Assembly (NCBI GenBank): GCA_965601825.1
Contig: OZ271839.1
Coordinates: 3,472,001 to 3,536,000, forward strand
DNA from: HXMU1420-13 sp965601825
GTDB lineage: Bacteria > Bacteroidota > Rhodothermia > Balneolales > Balneolaceae
Direction of reading: 5' to 3'
DNA length: 64,000 nucleotides
Both the position numbers and the translations under genes were made by a program. Below are positions 9,279 to 17,461 of this stretch, piece after piece. Position 1 is the stretch's first letter; every line of letters starts with the position of its first letter. The notes under the pieces were generated by a model. That model saw only the letters and a program-made list of their open reading frames with translations, ran no database searches and was not told the origin of the DNA.

Positions 9279-10337
9279 CTATAAATCATTGAGTAATTTA
9301 CTAGCTGCTATATCCCAAGTTCTTTTCCCTAAAAATTGACTCAAGCTTTCATCGTCAAAATTATCGATAAATTCTCTAATATCTATAGAATATTCCGTGT
9401 CCCTTGTTGGTTTTGGCAATACCATTCCAAGATCGTTTTCTCTGATTAAATGTGGTAAAAATCCGACATCATTAGTTATTATTGGCTTATTTATTTGGCA
9501 AGCCACATAGATTGAATAGGCAATTGAAATATCGTCAATACATCGGTAAATAAAATCAATTTGATCACTTATAAAATGTTCAGCAACAGGAAAATTTTCA
9601 TTAATATGCAAGATTTGTTCGTTAGAGGCATAAGTTTCTACTAAATTCTCGAACTTTTTATTTTCAGGCAGTCTCCCGATTATTATTAATAATATTTTAT
9701 AATTTTTGTCACTATAATTAATAAGATTTTCTGCAAATAGAAAATGCAAGTACTTTGGCATTGACGAACTAACACATAAACCGGTAACTAACTTTCTATT
9801 ATCTTTTTCTGTAATTTCTAGTTTATAATCTTTAATCTGTGAGTATAATTTTTTATTCCTCTCATCCACATCTTTTGATTTATTTGAACCAAAACTTACC
9901 CAATCTATCTTATTAGAATCATAGCCATCCTTTTTTGCATATTCAACCAATAATGGGTCTGTAACAAAAATTTTATCTGAATTTCTATTCAATATATATT
10001 TTATTGATGTAGTCATTTTAGGATGATACTCATAAGTCTCTTTATCAATATTGTGAATTATCCAGAATATTTTTATCCCTAAAATTTTACATAAATAAAT
10101 AGTGAAAAGGTTGGAAATCAATAAAATTAAGGATTTAACAAATGATTTTCTGTCATTTAGATAACGGAAAACAAAAGCATCAACCGTGCTAACGAAGAAA
10201 TGATTTTTAACAATTTTAAAAGGGAACAATGTAGCTGAGCAATCTAATGCCATACACTTCCCTCCCTTTTTTTCAATTACCCTAGCCCAATTTTTATATT
10301 TAAAATCACTGCTAGGAAATAAGATAAACTTGGACAT
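9279..10337 (-). CDS. Putative GT-B glycosyltransferase
   Basis: A 352-residue, lysine- and asparagine-rich protein that starts KFILFPSSDFKYKNWARV and contains KIFWIIHNIDKETYEYHPKM, a pattern common in GT4-like transferases (histidine-asparagine in the HN motif). The C-terminal half has a short donor-site-like region ending in NKPIITNDVGFLPHLIREND. No membrane segment or signal is obvious. It lies between the membrane protein and the sulfotransferase. The AT-rich composition, similar to its neighbours from about 8 to 12.6 kb, is typical of serotype-specific genes. Family placement is tentative. Confidence 0.6.
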   Translation of the reverse strand: MSKFILFPSSDFKYKNWARVIEKKGGKCMALDCSATLFPFKIVKNHFFVSTVDAFVFRYLNDRKSFVKSLILLISNLFTIYLCKILGIKIFWIIHNIDKETYEYHPKMTTSIKYILNRNSDKIFVTDPLLVEYAKKDGYDSNKIDWVSFGSNKSKDVDERNKKLYSQIKDYKLEITEKDNRKLVTGLCVSSSMPKYLHFLFAENLINYSDKNYKILLIIIGRLPENKKFENLVETYASNEQILHINENFPVAEHFISDQIDFIYRCIDDISIAYSIYVACQINKPIITNDVGFLPHLIRENDLGMVLPKPTRDTEYSIDIREFIDNFDDESLSQFLGKRTWDIAASKLLNDL

Positions 10338-10347
10338 AATTTAACAT

Positions 10348-11169
10348 TCAATCATATTTATAATAATCATAATAATCTGATAGATTATCATTTATATAAC
10401 TATTAAGAAATATGATATCATCGTCTTGAAGTTCATCTTTATAACCTCCAGTTTTTCCCTTCCTAACTTTCAAATATTTTTCATTTTGTGGGATATTTAT
10501 TTTTTTAGAAAATTGATCAGAATTTAGTTCACCTTTTTTCTCTTGTCTTTGCAAGTTTTTGAAATCATTAATATCAATTGAATTCCTGATACTTTCTTGT
10601 TTCATTTCTATATTCATTGATTTAAAAAGTTTAACCAAAAACGTATAAATATCTACACTCATATCTTCATATCGGATAATTTCAAAAAAACGTGGAATTG
10701 ACTTATTTTCCTGCCATATATTATAAAAATTTACAATATTCTTTATTCCTCCTCTATCATACCTAATGAATTCCGAAATTGTTAAGTATTTAATATCCTG
10801 AACATTTTCTCTATATTTATGCTGATAATACGATGAAACTATTACATCCCTTGGATCACGTATCAAGAAAAAAACATTCTTATTTTTATATTTATTTTTA
10901 TCAGACGTTAATTTATTTGACTGCTTCCTGTGTGGATCATCATCATGTGTGAATCTAATAGTAGGAACATGACTTAATCCCCTAGTTAGTGGCAAAGTTT
11001 TAACCAACTGATCTTTCTCAAGTTTCAAATCGTACATTTCATTTAATGCGGTACCAATTAACATTCTTAGCCATGTTCTACCACATTTTGGATACGATAT
11101 GAAATAAGTATCAACTAAGTAATGAACATAAACTGCTTTCCAGCTCTTAGGTATATATTTTTTTGACAT
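10348..11169 (-). CDS. PAPS-dependent sulfotransferase
   Basis: A 273-residue cytosolic sulfotransferase that should move sulfate from PAPS to a sugar hydroxyl. The 5'-phosphosulfate loop is at residues 25-34 (SYPKCGRTWL). The 3'-phosphate site is RDPRDVIVSSYYQHK (about 103-118). The closing motif RKGKTGGYKDEL near the C-terminus matches the RKGxxGxWK element. Together these cover the full cofactor site. It sits six bases after the flippase gene. The donor-making genes cysD, cysNC and cysQ are about 10 kb upstream in the same direction of transcription, which makes sulfation of the exported polysaccharide the simplest reading. Confidence 0.9.
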   Translation of the reverse strand: MSKKYIPKSWKAVYVHYLVDTYFISYPKCGRTWLRMLIGTALNEMYDLKLEKDQLVKTLPLTRGLSHVPTIRFTHDDDPHRKQSNKLTSDKNKYKNKNVFFLIRDPRDVIVSSYYQHKYRENVQDIKYLTISEFIRYDRGGIKNIVNFYNIWQENKSIPRFFEIIRYEDMSVDIYTFLVKLFKSMNIEMKQESIRNSIDINDFKNLQRQEKKGELNSDQFSKKINIPQNEKYLKVRKGKTGGYKDELQDDDIIFLNSYINDNLSDYYDYYKYD

Positions 11170-11174
11170 TAATT

Positions 11175-12650
11175 TTATTTATTTAACACTCTTAATTTTA
11201 ACTTCATATATAACCAATAACCATCTTCTGTGATTAATACTCTCCATTCTTTATAAATGATCAAACAAATTATTGATAAGAGAATTATAGCTGAGATTAT
11301 AAAACTGTATGCAGGTGTAATAATTAAATAATTACTTTCAACTAGGTCGAAGACTAATACAAATGCAATAACGACGAATGTTAGTGGGATAACATTTAAA
11401 AAAGATCTAACCAGAGTTAGTAATGATAAATAACCAGAAAAAATGATGTACGAAATTTGCAATAGAAAATTAAGTGCAATTACAAAACTTACAACTAGAG
11501 CTATATAATTAATCCCGTATTTGTAAACTAACAAACAACCAACAAGTATGTTCGTCATGTATATAAATTGGAATATTGAGAGAACATATACTTTACCAAT
11601 ACCTCTTAGGAAAGCACCTGTAACTTTGTAACTTACCCTAAAAATCATTGAAAATATCATAATTTTAAAAGGTAGAATTACTTCTGTCCAATTAACTCCC
11701 AATAATGTAAGAACAATCTCTTCTGCAAAGAAAAATACATAAAAAGATACTGGTATGATTAGTAAAAAAGTTAAATTAATTGATTTCTGAGTAACAACTA
11801 TCAACTTTTCCTTATCATCTTGAATATCAGCAAAGCTAACAAACATGACTTCATTAATTACTCTTCCTAAAATACTATTCGCAGAATTCATCAAACTGTA
11901 TGCTCTGCTATATATACCTAACTGAGCAGCCCCTAAATATTTACCAACTATAAAGTAATCTAAGTTTCTGGCAAGATAGTTAAATATTCCTGATAGCGTG
12001 AAGCCCGTTCCAAATTTAATCAGCTGTTTAAATTCGTGTAGGTAAAATTTAAATCTAATTGGGTATGTATTTACTACAAAAAGTGCAATTGTAAAGATTA
12101 AAGTTTGAGCTAAGACACCTATTGCTAACGAATAGACACCGTAACCTAAAAAAGCCATGGAAATACCTATAATACCATAACCTAAGCTATAAGATAAAGC
12201 GTCCCAACCTGCTAGTTTTTTGAACATAAATTTTCGCTGGATTGTACTATAAAAGACTTGGGTAAAAACACGAATTGGAATAAGCAGACATAAGAGATCG
12301 AGTAATTGTTTTAACTCAGGCATATTAAATAAAACAGCTATAAATGTATTTAAAAACAAGAAGCACAAATACAAAAATATCCCAAACACTAAACTTATTG
12401 AAAGTGCAGTATAAATATGTTTTTCATTAAGATCTTTATTTTGAACTAAAGCAGGCCCTATTCCTAGTTGGCTTAATGTTTCTGTAAATCTAATTACAAT
12501 CATCCCAGATGCCATTAATCCAAAATCTGATGGAGTCAACAGCCTTGCTAAAACAGCCAAGAAAACGATTTTCAATATAGATTGTAACCCTGAGTTAGCA
12601 AGTAACCAAATAAATCCGCTGATTGATCTATCAGAAAATGATTTTTTCAC
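11175..12650 (-). CDS. Lipid-linked oligosaccharide flippase of the MOP/PST superfamily (Wzx-like)
   Basis: A 491-residue membrane protein with roughly 12-14 helices. The N-terminus SGFIWLLANSGLQSILKIVFL and the block ARLLTPSDFGLMASGMIVIRF are characteristic of PST/WzxC-type exporters (Polysacc_synt). RNLDYFIVGKYLGAAQLGIYSRAYSL in the middle is a further strong family mark. It would flip the undecaprenyl-linked, possibly already sulfated, repeat unit across the inner membrane before polymerisation. The sulfotransferase gene follows directly, and an epimerase gene precedes it after 44 bases. Confidence 0.88.
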   Translation of the reverse strand: MKKSFSDRSISGFIWLLANSGLQSILKIVFLAVLARLLTPSDFGLMASGMIVIRFTETLSQLGIGPALVQNKDLNEKHIYTALSISLVFGIFLYLCFLFLNTFIAVLFNMPELKQLLDLLCLLIPIRVFTQVFYSTIQRKFMFKKLAGWDALSYSLGYGIIGISMAFLGYGVYSLAIGVLAQTLIFTIALFVVNTYPIRFKFYLHEFKQLIKFGTGFTLSGIFNYLARNLDYFIVGKYLGAAQLGIYSRAYSLMNSANSILGRVINEVMFVSFADIQDDKEKLIVVTQKSINLTFLLIIPVSFYVFFFAEEIVLTLLGVNWTEVILPFKIMIFSMIFRVSYKVTGAFLRGIGKVYVLSIFQFIYMTNILVGCLLVYKYGINYIALVVSFVIALNFLLQISYIIFSGYLSLLTLVRSFLNVIPLTFVVIAFVLVFDLVESNYLIITPAYSFIISAIILLSIICLIIYKEWRVLITEDGYWLYMKLKLRVLNK

Positions 12651-12694
12651 TTAAAATTCTAATGAAGTAACAACTCCATGTTTTGTTATTAATA

Positions 12695-13642
12695 TTAGAT
12701 ATCGTACTTCAACCAAGTATAAAGATTACTTATTCCATCCATAATCGATGTTTTAGGAGAATAGCTTAAAAGTTTTTGTGCTTTAGAAATATCTGCCCAA
12801 GTTTGCTTAACATCACCCGGTTGTTCCGGCAGATATTTTTTTTGAGTTTTAATTCCTGATATCATTTCAAGGATTTCAATTAACTCATTTAACTTAATTG
12901 TTTTATTATTACCTAAATTGATTACCTCATATAACGTTTCATTATAGTTAAGCGCCTTGATTATTCCGTCTACTATATCGTCAATATATGTGTAATCACG
13001 TAGTGAAGAACCATTGCCAAATACAGGAATTTCATTACCTTGGCTCATCAGTTTTAGAAATTTATGAATCACTAAATCGGGTCGTTGTCTTGGACCATAA
13101 ACAGTAAAAAACCTAAGCGCCAAGAAACTTATTCCATATAGGTGACTGTATACATGGCCTAAAAGCTCACCACTTACTTTCGTACTAGCATACGGACTAA
13201 TGGGTAATAGAACCGCATCATCTTCTTTCCAAGGATAATTTGGATTGTTTCCATAAACAGAACTTGATGAAGCAAAGATAAATCTATTAATTTTCTTTTC
13301 CCTGGCTTCCTCTAGAAGGTTTTGCGTACCAGTTACATTTACCTCTTGATATGCTATAGGATTGATTATCGAAGGCCTCACACCAGCTTTAGCTGCTAAA
13401 TGAACTATCATCTGTACGTCATTATCTATTATACTAGACAATGTTTCTTTATCTCTTATGTCGACATCAAAAAAACTATATTTTTTACTTTTTTGATGCC
13501 TCAGAATATTATTCCTTTTTTTTGAGATGTCGTAATAATCATCAAGGTTATCAATATTTATGATTTCAAAATCATACTGTAATAATCTGTCTATTAAATG
13601 TGATCCGATAAAACCGGCACCACCCGTTACAACAATCTTCAT
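12695..13642 (-). CDS. NAD-dependent nucleotide-sugar epimerase (SDR family, UDP-glucuronate 4-epimerase-like)
   Basis: A 315-residue extended SDR protein. It has the NAD motif GGAGFIGSHL at residues 7-16, the SSSSVYG serine region, and the catalytic tyrosine/lysine pair in SPYASTKVSGE. RFFTVYGPRQRPDLVIHKF resembles the CapI/UDP-glucuronate 4-epimerase subgroup. That would fit the Ugd at 1038-2210, giving UDP-galacturonate from UDP-glucuronate. UDP-glucose 4-epimerase or a dehydratase is less likely but not excluded. The start overlaps the aminotransferase stop by four bases (13639-13642). Confidence 0.8.
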   Translation of the reverse strand: MKIVVTGGAGFIGSHLIDRLLQYDFEIINIDNLDDYYDISKKRNNILRHQKSKKYSFFDVDIRDKETLSSIIDNDVQMIVHLAAKAGVRPSIINPIAYQEVNVTGTQNLLEEAREKKINRFIFASSSSVYGNNPNYPWKEDDAVLLPISPYASTKVSGELLGHVYSHLYGISFLALRFFTVYGPRQRPDLVIHKFLKLMSQGNEIPVFGNGSSLRDYTYIDDIVDGIIKALNYNETLYEVINLGNNKTIKLNELIEILEMISGIKTQKKYLPEQPGDVKQTWADISKAQKLLSYSPKTSIMDGISNLYTWLKYDI

Positions 13643-14742
13643 TCTAAGATATCAATTAAAGCTGTTGTTGTTTTTTTAATTTCATTTTCGCTAAGAAATG
13701 GGTGCATTGGTAAACTAATAACTTCTCTTGAAGCCCTTTCAGATTCTGGAAAGTCACCATATTTATAACCCAGGTATTCAAATACAGGTTGTTCATGAAG
13801 ACATTTTGGATAGTAAATTCCAACTGGAATATTTTTATTCTTCATTTTTTCAACTATTTGTTCCCTATTCTGGTGGTTTAATCTAACTGTATACTGACCA
13901 TATACATGTTCATTACCCTTTGAAATTAGTGGTGGCTGGATAGCATTATTATTACTTAGTAAATCAGTATATAATCCCCCAAACTCTTGTCTTCGCTTAA
14001 CCTCAAACTCAAATTGTGGCCATTTTCCTAAAATGATTGCAGCCTGAATAGTATCAAACCTCCCATTTAACCCAACATGAGTATGATGATGTCTTTTAAT
14101 GCCTCCATGTGACCTAATTGCTTTCATTGTTTCAGCTAGAATATCATTATCTGTGAATAAGGCACCACCATCACCATAGCAACCAAGTGGTTTTGCCGGA
14201 AAAAAGGAAGTACTCCCAATTTTAGAGTAACCACAACTTTTAATCCCATTCTGCGAAGCTCCAAAACTTTGAGCAGCATCTTCGATAACAGAAATATTAT
14301 ATCTATTAGCAATCTTATTTATCCTATTTAAATCCGGCATTTGTCCAAATAAACTGACAGGTAAAATTGCCTTTGTCTTCTCGTTTATAGCACTTTCTAA
14401 TAAATCAACATCCATATTGAATGAGCTATATTCAATATCAATAAACTTAGGAGTAGCACCAACAGCAGCGATGACTTCAGCCGTACTAATCCAAGAAAAA
14501 GGAACGGTTATAACTTCATCTCCTGGCCCAATATTTAGAGCTCGAAGTGCAATCTCAAGACTAACTGTACCACTTGCTACAGTAATACAGTGTTTAACAC
14601 CAACATATTCAGCGAGTATTTCTTCAAGTTCGAATATTTCTTTACCCATTATATATTGACCATGCATCAAAACATTATTTAAGCGATCATCTATCTTATC
14701 TTTATATGCAAGGTACTGTGCTTCTAAATCAATGAATTTCAT
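13639..14742 (-). CDS. wbpE: UDP-3-keto sugar aminotransferase, WbpE-like (DegT/DnrJ/EryC1/StrS)
   Basis: A PLP-dependent sugar aminotransferase of 367 residues. Several long blocks recall Pseudomonas WbpE: HGQYIMGKEIFELEE, NIGPGDEVITVPFSW, EDAAQSFGAS, and SFFPAKPLGCYGDGGA with the PLP-binding lysine in FFPAKPLG. SLPMHPFLSE closes the protein. WbpE aminates UDP-3-keto-GlcNAcA with glutamate. A WbpA-like gene lies upstream and a WbpB-like gene lies at the far end of the locus, so the pathway to UDP-2,3-diacetamido-uronic acid is a sound inference. An acetyltransferase (WbpD) is needed and is not seen in the window. Confidence 0.87.
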   Translation of the reverse strand: MKFIDLEAQYLAYKDKIDDRLNNVLMHGQYIMGKEIFELEEILAEYVGVKHCITVASGTVSLEIALRALNIGPGDEVITVPFSWISTAEVIAAVGATPKFIDIEYSSFNMDVDLLESAINEKTKAILPVSLFGQMPDLNRINKIANRYNISVIEDAAQSFGASQNGIKSCGYSKIGSTSFFPAKPLGCYGDGGALFTDNDILAETMKAIRSHGGIKRHHHTHVGLNGRFDTIQAAIILGKWPQFEFEVKRRQEFGGLYTDLLSNNNAIQPPLISKGNEHVYGQYTVRLNHQNREQIVEKMKNKNIPVGIYYPKCLHEQPVFEYLGYKYGDFPESERASREVISLPMHPFLSENEIKKTTTALIDILE

Positions 14743-14768
14743 CGGAAATTGAGATATGGATTTAACAA

Positions 14769-14805
14769 GTTCAGAATCCTGAACTGTTAATTTTTAAAAA
14801 TTAAC
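14769..14805. repeat. Two tandem palindromes in the wbpA-wbpE gap
   Basis: The 151-base gap between the WbpA- and WbpE-like genes holds a hairpin GTTCAG-AATC-CTGAAC at 14769-14784. It is followed at once by the perfect 20-base palindrome GTTAATTTTTAAAAATTAAC at 14786-14805. They could be an intra-operon attenuator/processing site or a regulator site near a secondary promoter. No function is shown. Confidence 0.5.
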
Positions 14806-14893
14806 AATTACAAAAACGTATTAACATTCTTTGTTTTATTTCTAATATGAATATCATTTTAAAGATGCTATAAATACAATTTTTACTAATAAT

Positions 14894-16228
14894 TTATGCT
14901 GTTATTATATGCCCATCATTCTTTCTTGAAATACCTGCCATAGCATTTCTAGTATCAACTATACAGCTACTCCATTCTGATAGCGCTATATAATCAATAT
15001 TTGAATGATCAGTTGATATTATAACCGCATCAAATTTATTTATTTCAGCCGAATCCCATTTTATTGATTTTAAACCAGTCCAGTTTTCGTGTTCCCTAGT
15101 TGGTAAAATTTCAGGAATAAATGGATCATAATAAGAAATTATAGCACCTTGATCTTTCAATAAGTCAAATATTTTGAATGTTGGTGACTCTCTCATATCG
15201 TCAACATCTGGCTTATATGCTAGACCAATAACTAGAATTTTGCTACCATTTAGAGGCTTCTTATGCAAATTAAGAGCATGCACAGTTCTTTGTAGAACAT
15301 AATGAGGCATATCTGTATTAACCTCTCCTGCTAACTCTATAAATCTCGTATTTTTATCAAACTCTCGAGCTTTCCAAGTAAGATAAAATGGATCGATTGG
15401 AATACAATGCCCACCTAAACCAGGTCCTGGTGAAAATTTCATAAATCCAAATGGTTTTGTTGCAGCAGCATCTAAAACTTCATGAACATTTATCCCCATT
15501 GACTCAAATACTAATTTCAATTCATTTACTAATGCTATGTTAACCGATCTGAAAATATTTTCTGTTAACTTAACTGCTTCAGCTGTTTTTGTATTAGAAA
15601 CAGGTATGGTTTCAACTATTGACGTTTCATAAATGGCAACAGCTAATTTTAATGCATCTTCACCATGTCCTCCGACTACTTTTGGAATTTTAGCCGTATT
15701 AAAATTTGGGTTACCTGGATCTTCTCGTTCTGGGCTATAAGCTACATAAAAATCATTTTCTGCACTTAATCCCGAGTTTTTTTCTAAAATTGGAATCAAT
15801 AATTCTTCTGTTGTACCTGGCCAAGTTGTTGATTCAAGAATTACTAACTGACCCTTTTGAAGATACTTCGATATAGTTTCTGTTGTATTTTCAACAAAAC
15901 TCATGTCCGGTTCACGGTGATGATCCAATGGAGTCGGTACACAAAGAAGTATTGCATTTACTTCTGTAATCTTGGAAAAATCCGAAGTAGCATCAGCAAT
16001 GTTTGAACTAGCAAGTTCCTGCATCATTGAGTCACCAATGTGCTTTATGTAGGATTTTCCATCTTTAAAATGTTCAACTTTCGACTCGTCAATATCAAAA
16101 CCTAAAACTGGTACATTGTTTTTATGAAATGTCCATAGTAATGGAAGACCAACATAACCAAGTCCAACTATACCAACCCTGTATGATCTATCTTCAATCC
16201 TTTTTATCAAATCATCTAATCTGTTCAT
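14894..16228 (-). CDS. wbpA: UDP-N-acetylglucosamine 6-dehydrogenase, WbpA-like
   Basis: It oxidises the C6 of UDP-GlcNAc to the uronic acid. The 444-residue protein has VGIVGLGYVGLPLLW near the N-terminus, CVPTPLDHHREPDMSF, YSPEREDPGNPNF, and GPGLGGHCIPIDPFYLTWKA with the catalytic cysteine. These blocks are closely like Pseudomonas WbpA and unlike the Ugd at 1038-2210. It is 42 bases after the chain-length gene in the same transcription direction. WbpA-type dehydrogenases feed the diacetamido-uronic acid path with WbpB, WbpD and WbpE. Use as a simple UDP-GlcNAcA source is the alternative. Confidence 0.88.
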   Translation of the reverse strand: MNRLDDLIKRIEDRSYRVGIVGLGYVGLPLLWTFHKNNVPVLGFDIDESKVEHFKDGKSYIKHIGDSMMQELASSNIADATSDFSKITEVNAILLCVPTPLDHHREPDMSFVENTTETISKYLQKGQLVILESTTWPGTTEELLIPILEKNSGLSAENDFYVAYSPEREDPGNPNFNTAKIPKVVGGHGEDALKLAVAIYETSIVETIPVSNTKTAEAVKLTENIFRSVNIALVNELKLVFESMGINVHEVLDAAATKPFGFMKFSPGPGLGGHCIPIDPFYLTWKAREFDKNTRFIELAGEVNTDMPHYVLQRTVHALNLHKKPLNGSKILVIGLAYKPDVDDMRESPTFKIFDLLKDQGAIISYYDPFIPEILPTREHENWTGLKSIKWDSAEINKFDAVIISTDHSNIDYIALSEWSSCIVDTRNAMAGISRKNDGHIITA

Positions 16229-16269
16229 TAAATTATCTTAGCCTTAAATATGTTTATTAATTTTTGCAT

Positions 16270-17451
16270 CTAACTGAATTTTGTTTTTATAAGATTGTTA
16301 AACATCAACCATAAAAAAGAGAGAAATAAACCGCTTATAAGAAATAGAATTAACACGAATACTCCATTGCTCTCATCTCTTACTGGTACACGAACTGGTT
16401 GCAATACTTTAAATACTGGTGTTTCTTCCTGGACTTTTAATTTAGCTTCTTCAAACTGTTGTGTTAATGTATTGTAGATATTGAAAGCTATATCATATTC
16501 AGAGTTAAGACGTTGCTCTTCAGTCTTTGCCCTTGCAGTTAGTGGGCCTTGATTACTATCGCGAAATTCTGCCAATGTAAGCTGTGTAAGCTCAAATCGT
16601 TCTTTAGCAAATCCAAGTTGCGTCTCGATATAGTTCAAGTCCCTGAGTACTTTTTCAGTACGATAGTCAGTTAAATATTTTGTCAATGATTCAACTGTAT
16701 ATTTTGCTACATTTGCAGCTAATTCGGGATCATTCATCCTTGCGGATATTGTAATGATTCCTGTTTGTTCATCTAAGCTTGCCTTGACCCTGTCTTTTAA
16801 ATTATCAATTATGCTTACTTGACTTTTTGACATACGCACAATTTCGTATCCAATTGAATCAGCCTCAGTTTCATTTATACTCTTGTCTTCATTAATAAAA
16901 GAGCGAATTACAGTAGAGGGTAAACCAAAAGTATACTTATGTAGTAATTGAGGTACACTTTGCTTTTTGATCTCTGAATAGAATTCATACAACGTAGCAC
17001 TTGTATCATAATCAGAATAATAAAATTTTTGCTGTGCAATATTATCTTGAAATCCAAAACTTGATACAATTTGAGGGTATAGATCAACCCTTATTGCATT
17101 GCTAGAGGAATTATAACTAGCATTATTTAACCCGAATAGACCACCATATTGTTGTAGTAAGCGAGAGGTACTGGATTGGCTTTCAGTACTATACTCAGGC
17201 ATTAATTTTGCTGAGCTCAAATATTCTTTAGGAGTGAATACAATCACAATAATTCCTAGAATGAAGGAAACACCTAGAAAAAAGAGTATGGTTTTTCTTT
17301 CATTCCAAATAATGGTCAGTAGTTGAAATATGTCTATCTCATCATTCGATGATTCGTTTTCATAACTACCTTTTGGAATCAAATGGAATTCCTGTATTGG
17401 AATTTTTGAAACTGATTCTTTGCCCTTATCTAATCCTTCATTTTCTGACAT
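16270..17451 (-). CDS. Polysaccharide chain-length determinant, Wzz-like, without kinase domain
   Basis: An inner-membrane co-polymerase of 393 residues. It has a first transmembrane helix around residues 65-85 (FFLGVSFILGIIVIVF), a long periplasmic coiled region, and a second helix near the C-terminus (GVFVLILFLISGLFLSFL). PVFKVLQPVRVPVRDE just before the last helix is the usual Wzz proline-rich segment. No Walker-type tyrosine kinase follows, so length control must rely on this protein alone or on a kinase elsewhere. I start it at the ATG at 17451, ten bases after the wza stop. A TTG eight codons upstream would overlap wza and is less likely. Confidence 0.82.
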   Translation of the reverse strand: MSENEGLDKGKESVSKIPIQEFHLIPKGSYENESSNDEIDIFQLLTIIWNERKTILFFLGVSFILGIIVIVFTPKEYLSSAKLMPEYSTESQSSTSRLLQQYGGLFGLNNASYNSSSNAIRVDLYPQIVSSFGFQDNIAQQKFYYSDYDTSATLYEFYSEIKKQSVPQLLHKYTFGLPSTVIRSFINEDKSINETEADSIGYEIVRMSKSQVSIIDNLKDRVKASLDEQTGIITISARMNDPELAANVAKYTVESLTKYLTDYRTEKVLRDLNYIETQLGFAKERFELTQLTLAEFRDSNQGPLTARAKTEEQRLNSEYDIAFNIYNTLTQQFEEAKLKVQEETPVFKVLQPVRVPVRDESNGVFVLILFLISGLFLSFLWLMFNNLIKTKFS

Positions 17452-17461
17452 AACTTCTAAA

